From: Leptasterias polaris
Lineage: Eukaryota; Echinodermata; Asteroidea; Forcipulatida; Asteriidae
DNA length: 64,000 nt
Direction of reading: 5' to 3'
NCBI GenBank assembly: GCA_037783415.1
Contig: JAZGTN010000002.1
Coordinates: 3,348,001 to 3,412,000 of the forward strand
Shown here: positions 43,345 through 54,306 of the stretch, one piece after another
How the letters are laid out: every line of letters begins with the position of its first letter
Numbering within the stretch: position 1 is the first letter of the stretch
The notes under the pieces: generated by a model
Told to the model about the DNA's origin: nothing
Database searches by the model: none
What the model saw: the letters and a program-made list of their open reading frames with translations, nothing else
Translations under genes and position numbers: made by a program

Positions 43345-46300
43345 CCCTTATAAAAATCCACCATAGATTTACTATAGTAAAACTGTACTTTTACTAAAGT
43401 ACATAAAGTTTTACTGTAGTAAGTAAAGTACAAGTAAAGTTTTCCCTAAAGTAAAACTACTGTAGTTTTACTACAGTAAAAACCCAAGTCAAACTATAGT
43501 GAATCTGCAGTATTTTTGAAGTAATACTATAGTATTTCTATTCTTAGTTTACTGTAGATTCACTTTAACTTTACTGCAATAAAAACTGCAGTAATACTGC
43601 AGTATCCTTGTAGTAAAACAATGGTAATTTGTTTGATAATACTATAACTTTACTGCAATAAAAACTGCATAAAAACCCAAGTCAAACTATAGTGAATCTG
43701 CAGTATTTTTGAAGTAATACTATAGTATTTCTATTCTTAGTTTACTGTAGATTCACTTTAACTTTACTGCAATAAAAACTGCAGTAATACTGCAGTATCC
43801 TTGTAGTAAAACAATGGTAATTTGTTTGATAATACTATAACTTTACTGCAATAAAAACTGCATAAAAACCGAAGTCAAACTATAGTGAATCTGCAGTATT
43901 TTTGAAGTAATACTATAGTATTTCTATTCTTGGTTTACTGTAGATTCACTTTAACTTTACTGCAATAAAAACTGCAGTAATACTGCAGTATCCTTGTAGT
44001 AAAACAATGGTAATTTGTTTGATAATACTATAACTTTACTGCAATAAAAACTGCATAAAAACCCAAGTCAAACTATAGTGAATCTGCAGTATTTTTGAAG
44101 TAATACTATAGTATTTCTATTCTTGGTTTACTGTAGATTCACTTTAACTTTACTGCAATAAAAACTGCAGTAATACTGCAGTATCCTAGTAGTAAAACAA
44201 TGGTAATTTATTTGATAATACTATAACTTTACTGCAATAAAAACTGCATAAAAACCCAAGTCAAACTATAGTGAATCTGCAGTATTTTTGAAGTAATACT
44301 ATAGTATTTATATTCTTAGTTTACTGTAGATTCACTTTAACTTTACTGCAATAAAAACGGCAGTATCCTTGTAGTAAAACAATGGTAATTTGTTTGATAA
44401 TACTATAACTTTACTGCAATAAGAACTGCATAAAAACCCAAGTCAAACTATAGTGACTCTGCAGTATTTTTGAAGTAATACTATAGTAAGTTCTATTCTT
44501 AGTTTACTGTAGATTCACTTTAACTTTACTGCAGTATCCTTACAGTAAAACAATGGTAATTTGTTTGTTAATATTATAACTTTACCCTACTGCAATAACA
44601 ACTGCATAAAAACCCAGGTCAAACTATAGGAGGTATGCATACTATGAGTAAAAGAAAAAATTATCTGAAAAATTATTGGACACATGGTATGGTAGTATGC
44701 AGTCACTGCATATTCAAAGCAGTAAAAGGACTGCGCAAGTTTATTTAACACAAAGATAGCATAAGGCTGCCGCTTGGTGGCGCTATACGATCTTTGATTA
44801 AGACCAGCACTGGCACCCTGACTTAGCGTATGTAAATTGAACACCTATGTGGTTAGAGCCCCTTCTCTTCCACAATGAGTCATCAGTTTGAAATGATGAC
44901 TGAACACTTTTTTTTACAACCGACGTTTTCTGATGATGTAGTCTGACTTGTTGATGTTTTAGTGTAAATGATTAAAGCTTCCCATTTTTAAGTAGGATTA
45001 GGAGGTTTTTGAGGGCAATTTAATTTCAACAACTGATGGTGTGAAACTGAAGAACAAGAGAAAGAATCATCGGTGATCAGCATCACACTCCATCAGATCG
45101 TTGCCACGTTTTTGTGCTTGCCTCGTGTTGTGTGATCAGAACTAAAATAGCATGATATGGTAAGTGTTTTGTTTAAAACGTGATTTTAAGTATAATTTTC
45201 TTGTAACAATGTACGTGAACAAGTACTTTTGGTATGTCAGGTTGGTGCATGTAATGTGGTTGGCCATGTAGTTAATAATACTACTATAGTATGTACTAAA
45301 CTTGCATGGGATATAGGCCTATACATTGAGATTGTCATGTAATTGATAGTAAGTAAATCATACTCAGTTTTGAGTTTGGTCCAAAGTTTGGCTATCCTAA
45401 TTTTGATACAGGTCAACTCGTGGTTGTACCCAAGTTATTTTTTACCTACTAGTAGTACTAGTAGTAGGAAGACCCAGTAACTGGGGGCGCTGTTATTTTA
45501 AAACCGCCGACGTGGCTTCTCGATATATCAAACATGTCAAAGATGCAAAATCAGACAGGCATTGTTGTACTCACAAATTGATAAATTTTAAGTCAACGAT
45601 CGGTGAAACCCCATCCATCGCAATCCACGTCTAAGAACGCTCTCGTAATTAAACCGGTGCCCTGCTTACTGTGTAGAGGCGGTGCATCAGTAGCCGGGTC
45701 TAACTTGTACCCATTTCAAATCGTACCCAGGTTAACCACCAGCGTACCCAAGTCAATTCATTTGTAACCTATTCGTCTAAAACCCCTTTAACTGATTAGC
45801 GCACAATTTATATATGCCATATTTGTAACTGGGTCTTTAATTTAAAATTAATTATATTCAATAACTTCATGGTCAAGGCTTGGCACTGATAAGTTTTGCT
45901 GCCATGTCTGTACCATCGCAGACCACAGAGTTGTGTAAACCATATAGTTTTGGCAAATGTTTACATTTTTCTTACAAATATTTGTCCTATTTCTTCCTTT
46001 ACAGTTCGTTGTGCTTCCCTCTCTGAGGAATGTGACTAAATCATCATCACCATCAACAGAAGCCTAGCAATGGAGCATGGTGGCATTTCTCACAAGACCA
46101 GCATTGGGTTCGGGCTACTTACCCAAGATAAACATTCCAAAAAGAGATTAATCCTTTGGTGTTGCAACTTCCACGACTTACTGTCCTCTTCAATCACCAT
46201 AATAATCAAACTTGTTTTTCCTAAGTTTAAAACTGCAGTACAATTGCCCTTAATTTAACATATTTTTTTCATAGTATTACTACAAAATTGTTTTTTGAAT

Positions 46301-48283
46301 TGCATGTTTAAACAGAAGTGTTGCTGTAATTACATGTAACATGCAGGTTTGCTATAGGCCTTCATGCTGTATTGATTTCTTTGTACTTTTAGTACAAATA
46401 CTGCAATACTACTGTAATAAAGATGAAGTAACAATGGGTTGTTTCAAAGTAAAAATATGTTAAAACTACCGTAACAGTGTTGTTTTACTGTAGTAAACAC
46501 TGCAGTAACACTGCAATAATGCCATAGTTAAGATGAAGTAACGGTGGGTTATTTTGAGGTTAAACAGTGGTAAAACTACAGTAATTACTTAGTTTTACTG
46601 CAGTAAACACTGCCGAAATACTTCAATAAAAATGTAGTAAAGATGAAGTAATAGTGGGTTATTTTGAGGTAAAAATATGCTGAAACTACAGTAACCGTAA
46701 CGTTTTACTGCAGTTAAGACTGCAGTTTTACTGCAGTTACGACTGCAGTAAAGACTGCAGTAAAACTACAATAAAACTATAGTAATTGTGTGGTAAGAAT
46801 GGGTGATTTTGAGGTACAAAAATGCTAAAACTACAGTAACAGTTTAGTTTTACTGCAGTTAAGACTGCATTAAAACTACAATAAAACTATAGTAAATGTG
46901 TGGTAAGAATGGGTTATTTTGAAGTATAACTAAGTTAAAACTACAGTAATCGTAAAGTTTTACAGCTGTAATACTAAAATAATACTACAATAAAAATGTA
47001 GTAAAGATGAAGTAAGAGTGGGTGATTTTGAGGTAAAAGTATGCTAAAACTGCAGTAACAGTTTAGTTTTACTGCAGTTAAGACTGCAGTAAAACTACAA
47101 TAAAACTATAGTAATTGTGTGGTAAGAATGGGTGATTTTGAGGTAAAATAATGCTAAAACTACAGTAACAGTTTAGTTTTACTGCAGTAAAACTACAATA
47201 AAACTATAGTAATTGTGTGGTAAGAATGGGTGATTTTGAGGTAAAATAATACTAAAACTACAGTAACAGTTTAGTTTTACTGCAGTTAAGACTGCATTAA
47301 AACTACAATAAAACTATAGTAAATGTGTGGTAAGAATGGGTTATTTTGAAGTATAACTAAGTTAAAACTACAGTAATCGTAAAGTTTTACTGCTGTAATA
47401 CTAAAATAATACTACAATAAAAATGTAGTAAAGATGAAGTAAGAGTGGGTGATTTTGAGGTAAAAGTATGCTAAAACTGCAGTAACAGTTTAGTTTTACT
47501 GCAGTTAAGACTGCAGTAAAACTACAATAAAACTATAGAAATTGTGTGGTAAGAATGGGTGATTTTGAGGTAAAATAATGCTAAAACTACAGTAACAGTT
47601 TAGTTTTACTGCAGTTAAGACCTGCAGTAAAACTACAATAAAACTATAGTAATTGTGTGGTAAGAATGGGTGATTTTGAGGTAAAATAATACTAAAACTA
47701 CAGTAACAGTTTAGTTTTACTGCAGTTAAGACTGCATTAAAACTACAATAAAACTATAGTAAATGTGTGGTAAGAATGGGTTATTTTGAAGTATAACTAA
47801 GTTAAAACTACAGTAATCGTAAAGTTTTACTGCTGTAATACTAAAATAATACTACAATAAAAATGTAGTAAAGATGAAGTAAGAGTGGGTTATTTTGAGG
47901 TAAAAGTATGCTGAAACTATAGTTACACTATAGTAAACCTACAGTAAGTACTGCAGTTAATTTAAAGTAAAAAATGGCTACAGTAATCTTGTAGTTTAAC
48001 TGCAGTAAACTGTAGTAATAACATGGTAAATGGGAAGTAAACTATAGTAATAATGCAGTTTAAACCAAGTAATACTGCAGGTTTACTACAGTATTACTGT
48101 AGTAAACGGGACATTTTTGCGAAAACACCATACTTTGACTACAGTATAAACTATAGTTATATTAAAGTAAACCTACAGTTTTACTTTAGTTTTAAGATAG
48201 TTTAACTGTGGTTGCACTATAGTAATACTACAATAAAACTGCAGTTTTTTGTAAAGTAAAACTATAGTGGATTTTTCTAAGGG
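43345..48283. mobile_element. 4.94-kb TA-flanked element built of CTGCAGT-type repeats
   Basis: It is flanked by TA (43,343-43,344 and 48,284-48,285). The termini CCCTTATAAAAATCCACCAT and (complement) CCCTTAGAAAAATCCACTAT are inverted. The left arm has about six direct units of about 190 bp (43,480-44,620, each with CAAGTCAAACTATAGTGA). The right arm has units of about 105 bp in a higher-order period of about 430-440 bp (46,600-47,940). Nearly all arm sequence is made of words such as TACTGCAGTA and AACTACAGTAA. The centre (44,640-46,400) is unique. No transposase was recognised. Excision with one TA restores the LINE frame. Confidence 0.85.
44640..46400 (+). other. Unique centre of the CTGCAGT element, possible spliced micro-ORF
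   Basis: An ATG at 45,157-45,159 is directly followed by a good donor (GTAAGTG). At 46,001-46,004 a pyrimidine-rich acceptor ends in TTTACAG. Joining them would give ATG plus 20 codons, FVVLPSLRNVTKSSSPSTEA, ending at a TAG at 46,065. This is too short to judge as a protein, but the splice signals are good. Otherwise I see nothing. Confidence 0.3.
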
Positions 48284-48307
48284 TACAGAGCCGTTTTTTT
48301 ACACTTA

Positions 48308-49839
48308 GGCCAAGTAAAAAAAAATACCAGTTGATCGTCCCCGCCCGCATCCTTTTTTGAGGCCGCATCCTTTTTTTTACTATTTATTATTTTCGATTTT
48401 TCCTAAAAAAGACAATATTTATTTGTATTTTTAATCCACCCTTGACATAATTTAGTATTTAAAAAAATATTTTTGATGTAAACTTACCGATATTTTAAAA
48501 TTTGCAACACAAAAAAGGGGGTCGGAAAACACAAAACCGCATTTATTATGGGGCTATGGGTGGGAGATATGGCGATCGGCCGTCGGTAGACTGCACGCTG
48601 CATGCAGGCTCAGTACGTGCGTGCAAGATATACATGTACGAGCATAGCTCTATGCAACCTCGCTACCATGCATGGGAGCGTGCCGTATCGAATAGTGCTA
48701 CGAGATCGATCATCCATGGGAACGAAGTTTAGCTATGGTTACGGTCGTCACTTGCACTTCGACCATTGAGACAACTCGACCTGTTATCTTACGTTGTAAG
48801 TTTTGATCGAGTTGACTCGACTGTGGAGTTCTTTCAAACGTGTCGAGTTGGTCTTCATTGCCGCGTTGCTGACCCACGCATCTCGTGTGGCGTCTTCTGA
48901 ATCTGAACACGTTTTTTTCAGAGTAAAATTTATCAGAGGTGAGCTGCAAGATGGTCTTTGTGTGTGTGTAATTCGCACCAAAAGCAAAATTCTTAAGCCG
49001 TGGTGCACGGTCAGTAGGGGACGAAAAACGCATGCTTGTCGATATTTTCTCGGGACTATGCGTCGGGAGACTTCGACAACGGTGTCTGACCAGTACCAGA
49101 CTACTACTGAGTGTGCATTGTTTGTATAAGATGTAGTCAAGGAACTAGTGCAGGTGGAGCCAAACATTTTTATTTACAAATACAACTCGAAGTTCAAAAG
49201 CTCTTTTTGTTTTATTTTTTTGAACTAGCCAAGCCTATGGAATCTTCAAAATGTTGTTTTTAAATATTAATTATAAAAAATAGTAAACTGCATGATGTGT
49301 CGGGTACATGACCCACATCATTTTTATTTTTATTTTTTTTTAATTTTTTTACAAATGGTTTTTTCTGGCGTGCCGGGTACATGATCCAACGTCATTTGAA
49401 TTTTGTTTTCACAAGTATTTTTTCATGATCAAATCTGACTTGGTGTCTCTGATGTATTCTGCATTTTTTGTGTTTTTCTGATTGCTTGGGTGAGGTGTTA
49501 CTATTTTGTTAATCCTTTGAAAAATACCTGCACACAAATAGATTTTGAGAAAGTGTATTTCTTTTCTAACTATACTTTTCCAGGTTCAGGTCAACATTGG
49601 TGAATCCAAGAACAAGTTGGATGTTTCGGCAAACCCCCCTGTTAACCTGGGTTCTCATGCAATAAATTGATATAAAGAAAGTTAGCGATGATTTCAAACT
49701 GAAGAATTGGTGGCCTGTTTGAATCGAAATACTTGGCGGCCATCTTGAAAAAAAATAATAAATAATAAATATAAAGGCCCTCATCCTCCTCTTTTTGGAA
49801 AAATCAGGACGATCAACTGGTATTTTTTTTTATTTGGCC
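48308..49839. mobile_element. Harbinger-like nonautonomous element, 1.53 kb
   Basis: TTA flanks both sides (48,305-48,307 and 49,840-49,842). The inverted termini are GGCCAAGTAAAAAAAAATAC and (complement) GGCCAAATAAAAAAAAATAC, continuing through CAGTTGATCGTCC with one mismatch in 33 bases. TWA target duplications and GG-starting ends point to PIF/Harbinger. No transposase or Myb-like gene is seen. It lies in the endonuclease frame of the minus-strand LINE. Confidence 0.85.
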
Positions 49840-49842
49840 TTA

Positions 49843-50504
49843 TATTATTGCACCATCTATTGTTAATGTAAATACAGACACCGCCTCCAGAGGACTTTCC
49901 TGAATCCGGAGTTCTGTCAACTTGTCAAGTCGTTCACATGTGAACCCATCAATGGTAGAAGCGTATGGGGTGTCAAAGTCCTTGAACCAAGTCTCGGTAA
50001 AACACATAAGGCTACTTTCCCGATATTCATATCGAAAAGAAGAACATGCTCTCAGTTCATCCAATTTATTTCTCAGAGATTGTGTATTACCCGTGATTAT
50101 CGACGGTAAGGGTGGGTTGAACTTACGCCGCTTTAGTCGCTGACGTACACACCTCCTTTTCTTCCTCGGTGACGTTTTTTGAGAAAGTTAAACTCGGTGG
50201 GAATAGAAAGACTTGAAGAGCTCCTAACCTGTGACCTCAAATTCAATAGCTCGTCCCTCCCGTACACAATAGGTAATGGCCGCTGGCATGATGTATCGGA
50301 GAGCTGGGCTGGATGGGCAAATGTGTCGTAGTAAAAACTGCACACCAGTGTCATTAAAAACACACATTTCCACACACATTTTGGTCTCGGAGACATCTTG
50401 CTCAAAACTATAGCAAGAGCAGAAGAAAACGAGGTGAATAAAACACTGAAACTTAAAAAATTGCACAAAAATTGCAGAGCAATTTCACACCAGGTGGTCG
50501 CCAC
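49843..50504 (-). pseudogene. LINE ORF2 N-terminal region with endonuclease start
   Basis: The frame from 50,504 contains LPIVYGRDELLNLRS and RKKGG-like basic residues. After a shift near 50,130, LDELRACSSFRYEYRESSLM and CFTETWFKDF follow, which are typical of the start of ORF2 in this LINE group. It ends at the Harbinger-like insertion. Confidence 0.8.
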
Positions 50505-50687
50505 ACACAGTGCAGCGCCCTCTGTGCGTGGTCCATCAGAAAAAAAGATGAAAATGATGAAAACATTTCACCGTTTGTTCGCTATTCTTTTATTTGAGCA
50601 CAAATTGTAATGAAATATTAAATCAAGAAAATGGTGTATATTTTTATATTTTGTTGCATATTTCTAATGAACAGTCAATCAAAAAGT

Positions 50688-50774
50688 GGGGGGGGGGGGG
50701 GGACATCTGATATGCTGTCCCCCCAGTCTAAAAAGTGGGGGGGACATGTCCCCCCCCCCCCCCCCCCCCCCCCC
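50688..50774. repeat. Paired G and C runs near the hAT right end
   Basis: A 15-base G run (50,688-50,702) and a 25-base C run (50,750-50,774) flank GACATCTGATATGCTGTCC, with shorter runs between. They can fold on each other and may be unstable. Confidence 0.8.
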
Positions 50775-51233
50775 ACCCATCGACGCCCTTGATAGACGCA
50801 GTGTTTTCAATCACGGACCCGGACGACGTTTGACTTAGAGTTTAGACTCTTAATGTGTTTTAAGTTTAATAAGAGTGGCAAGTGTATTCCTTTCACTTTT
50901 AAATACAAATTAAATTACATTTTGTCAAATCGTCCTTTTTCATGTTATCGATTGTCAAATTATTAGTCTAAATATTTGCCAGACCGTATTACTCATCTAA
51001 TATAGAGGACTCTAATATCTAGCTGACGGTGATTGGTTAAATAAATTTCCTAAATAAATATTTCATGGTCATGAATATCTGATTAGCCCAGCGGGTTGGT
51101 AAAGGTGCTTTGCGGCTTAGTCACTCGCGCTGGTCGTGCTTGACATCTGGGGTGCCGTGTGCGCCTTGACTTGACTCAAGGCTAGCTGGTGGTCTGACGC
51201 GCTCCGATCCACCACACGTCTCTATAGCTAGTT

Positions 51234-51348
51234 CAGGGGTGCGTTTTCGCAGTCGTAACCAATAACTGTTTCTGTCAATCCCAGTGATTAACCAGTGGCA
51301 AGTTGAAATGAAACAGTTATTGGTTACAACCGCGAAAACGCTCCCCAG
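51234..51348. mobile_element. Copy of the 116-bp hAT-like MITE
   Basis: The same element as at 28,597-28,712, in the other copy of block D, with a few substitutions. Its right edge is only 16 bp from the start of the large tandem duplication. Confidence 0.75.
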
Positions 51349-51654
51349 GTAGCTGTGTGCCGACGTAATCGAGATGATCTTGCACGTGCAGTTTTTCAGT
51401 GGTCCAAAACTTCCACAGTTTCGGTAATTTGGCGTGCATTGAGAAAGGTCAAGTGGCCCCCTTCTTCCATAGACCTTTCTATTGCAACATCACAGTCCGA
51501 GTTTTTGCCAACCGAGGTTCGAAAACTATGGATAGCCATCAATGCAAAACAAAACAGATAGCCACAGTTTGTAACAATATGTTAAACACAATCATAATTC
51601 AAAAATAGTGTTGAATTTATTAGCAACAAAGCAACCAATCATGGGAGTCAAAAA

Positions 51655-51836
51655 TTTGGCTCTACAAAATGGCGGGCCGTGTTAGTTCACGATGTAAAAG
51701 GAAAACCACGCAATTTCGAGGCATATTTGTGTGGAGTACTACTTTTAAAACATCATTCTAACCATTGCATTTCCTAACAAACGGTTACAAACGCTTTACA
51801 TAGCCCAACTCGCCCGATCCAAGGCAAAGTGTCCCT
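51655..51836. mobile_element. Right part of the TTAA MITE family
   Basis: It matches 18,188-18,371, from CCGTGTTAGTTC through AAACCACGCAATTTCGAG to the terminus CAAAGTGTCCCT. The left half is missing. It is also present at 57,629-57,811. Confidence 0.8.
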
Positions 51837-53260
51837 TTGGACTATACACCGAAAGGTTTATCTCAAGCTTCGAATGTCAAAATGCCTTGCAGTTTACTAT
51901 AGAATCTGGTGGTTTTATTTCAGTGAATTTGATGGAGTTAAAATCATTGAATTTACTGCCAAATGTGAATTTTTAAATCGCTTGAAAAACATGGCCCAAT
52001 AAACCCTTTAAGATACTACATGTACAAGCAAAGCATTAATACATCTCATAAAAATAATTAAAACACGAATAAAGAAATAACAGGCAATGGTGACTTGTGT
52101 TGCGGGCGAATACTGCCGGATCTAAGGACAATTAAATGAACATCTAGCGGGGGATTTGAATGGTGTGAAGTTTGCTTTTTCGGGTATTTTCGCATCAGTT
52201 AAAAGTCGGACTAAAGAGGGTTAGGTGAACCCTCTTCTCTGTTATATATAATCTATCTTTGATATCCACAATAAATTAATGTCCATGTATAGGCTAATCT
52301 TTTTCAGAACACAGGATGCTCATTGGCAGCATACGATGGTAAAATTATTAAGTATGCGTTTTCATGGAATTGCGGTGAGAGTATAAAAATATTGACGTCC
52401 AGCATTTATAATTACTAAGGCAAAAAACAGATTACCAAGGTAACCAGCCAGAAAAAGCAGGTCACATGTACAATGTGTGACTGGTATCCTGCTTATTTTT
52501 GCTTGCCAGACAATTTTTTAAGACACTGTACTGTTTTCTGCTCAAGCAGCTCTATGAAATTGGGCCGAAGGGTTTAGGTATCCTGTGCGAAGGCAATGTC
52601 ATACGAGGCGTTTTACAGGCAACCAGTTCCAGGCAATCTCTATAAAAAAATCATTTACATTTCAGTTTTCGCATTATTTAATGCTGAGTTACAGCAAAAA
52701 TAATGTTTTTTGTGCTGCCGAAGAGTTCCTTGTGCATTCAGTGCTGTCGGTTGCCTCCAAGTTCCCGTACAAAAATGCGGTGCGTGACGTGCCTTCAGTG
52801 TGACGTACTTCCACTGTAAGCCACGCCCACTTAGCACTAACGGCTTCACTGATTGCCAGAAACCCATAGGAAATGCATTGAGCAAGTTGTTAGGGTTTTT
52901 TGAGAATTTATGCAAAAAGTAGTTTCTGGACTTGCCTTCCAGTAATTTTTTGCGAAGTCTCCAGGTGTTGTCAGAATTATCAGCTTTTGTTATAATAATG
53001 TCTTTTAAGGATGAAATGAGCGATTTTTTGTGAGGAAAATTACACACAAACAAATGACAGCTTTGGAGCCGGAAATATCCAAAATCTTGTGCGTATAGCA
53101 GATGCCTGCGAGTGTGACATAATATTGATTTGCCAATGAGATACAGAAGTTTGCTCCGAACCATGTGACTTAGCAACGCTGTCTTTAGTCTGGGGAATTC
53201 ACGTACAGTGTTCCTTTGTGACCAATGAAGTCCCTGTACCAGACATTATACAAAATATCT

Positions 53261-53446
53261 ATACCATGCCCGATATGGGGCAGAGGGAGGCCCCCCCCAA
53301 ACTAACCCTAACCCTAACACACTCTTCCCTCTTGTATACAGAAGCACCCCCCCTAAAATTCTCAAAAGAATTCCTGAGATTCCCAGAACACAATGAAGAC
53401 ACAATAGAGGGGGGGCCTCCCTCTGCCCCATATCGAGCAGCAATTG
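53261..53446. mobile_element. MITE with 9-bp target duplication and telomere-like core
   Basis: AAAATATCT occurs at 53,252-53,260 and 53,447-53,455. The P2 copy near 57,302 has one AAAAATCT and no insert. The inverted arms are CGATATGGGGCAGAGGGAGG followed by C7-8, and the complement at the right. About 10 bp outside the arms on each side do not match. TAACCCTAACCCTAAC lies at 53,303-53,318. The 9-bp duplication suggests a Mutator-like element. The second copy is at 59,235-59,420. Confidence 0.75.
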
Positions 53447-54238
53447 AAAATATCTCACAAAATTGATTATTGGAGGCAAGTTTTTGTCTTGATATCATCG
53501 GTCACTCACCCTGAGTTGACGGAATTCTAAAATAATGGCGTAAATTTAACAAATTCCAAACTACAAACATCCAACAACTAAGAGAGACACTTCAAGTCTT
53601 TGTACATTTCTTTAATACAACATGTGTAGAAAATACAGTTTATATACAAGTCATGTGATAGACATTATTTATTTCAATTAAACAGAAGTCTCAACATTTC
53701 TGAATCTAAGTCCTAGGTAAAACAATGGAATTCTGATGCAATGTTTCCGGTTTACATGATCATAATTGTGTGTAGTTCAAACACAACAAGTCTTTTACGG
53801 TAAAAGTTGTAGCTTCTTACCGAGCATTTTCCTTAAGTTTTCAGTTTCACTGTGACCTTTTGGGTTGGGTTTCACTACTTTCGATGAGTTCTCATCAGTC
53901 GTGCCACTGTATTGCTCGCCTATGTGACGATAGTGCATTTTGTAGAACTGGGGGAAAGTATTCGTTTTTAAATACTACACTTATAGATCCTTGTCATTTA
54001 ATTGGTGAAACACATGCGTCACTTTTCATACTTTATTCTATTCCCAGACTCAAAAGTTTAATATAGGAGTCCTATATTGATAAATATAGAATGCTAGGGA
54101 CACTTCGCAGCTATGCTTTACATGTACTGATAGATTTAAAGCCCCACCTGCAAACCAACAGCTCAGCAAAGGCACCTCGATGAAAGTTACCACGGAAGTA
54201 CACTCTGCTCTACAAGGCAGTAAGTCTTTCTCTAAACA

Positions 54239-54306
54239 AACAGCAGCAGCAGCTGCTGTTGTTGTTGTTGTTGTTGTTTTTTGTTTGTTTGTTTTTTTTT
54301 TTTTTT
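54239..54306. repeat. Compound microsatellite (CAG)n-(TGT)n-(T)n
   Basis: CAG/CTG units, then seven TTG units, then a run of 15 T. In unit 2 (60,213-60,281) the T run has 16, the only difference found between the two units. Confidence 0.9.

Larger units (their letters stand above)
40601..50520 (-). mobile_element. Minus-strand LINE (Rex1/CR1-like), split by two DNA elements
   Basis: The 3' end is a (GAATT)n tail, seen on the plus strand as (CAATT)n at 40,604-40,637. The 5' end is near 50,520. The coding parts run from 50,504 down to 40,993, with the frame broken in several places. A block of about 190 bp in the 3' part is duplicated in tandem (40,680-40,860 and 40,862-41,035). Removing the elements at 43,345-48,283 and 48,308-49,839 with one target copy each reconnects the endonuclease frame. 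Confidence 0.82.
40212..50791. mobile_element. hAT-like element, 10.6 kb because of nested insertions
   Basis: ATAGACGC occurs on both sides (40,204-40,211 and 50,792-50,799), an 8-bp duplication. The ends are CAAGGGCGTCGAT and its inverted match ATCGACGCCCTTG. CA(A/G)GG ends with 8-bp duplications are the hAT signature. No hAT transposase is found. The element's own DNA is about 390 bp on the left (40,212-40,600) and about 270 bp on the right (50,520-50,791), including G and C runs. The rest is a LINE with two further insertions. Confidence 0.82.
39105..51640. repeat. Duplicated block D, copy 2 (expanded by insertions)
   Basis: The homology to 27,960-29,004 is split into three pieces: 39,105-39,234, 40,086-40,211 and 50,800-51,640. 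The gaps are an 851-bp solo LTR and a 10,580-bp hAT-like composite. About 1 kb of ancestral sequence has grown to about 12.5 kb. Confidence 0.88.

Noticed and set aside
48784..49167. 127- and 108-residue frames inside the Harbinger-like element
   Set aside because: They overlap on opposite strands and show no transposase or Myb-like motif.
52655..53176. 173-residue minus-strand frame, repeated at 58,629-59,150
   Set aside because: It is repeated only because of the tandem duplication. In the older P2 relative the frame is broken and shifted, so there is no sign of coding constraint.
53303..53318. Interstitial telomere
   Set aside because: Only about two and a half CCCTAA units are present, and they lie within a small inverted-repeat element.
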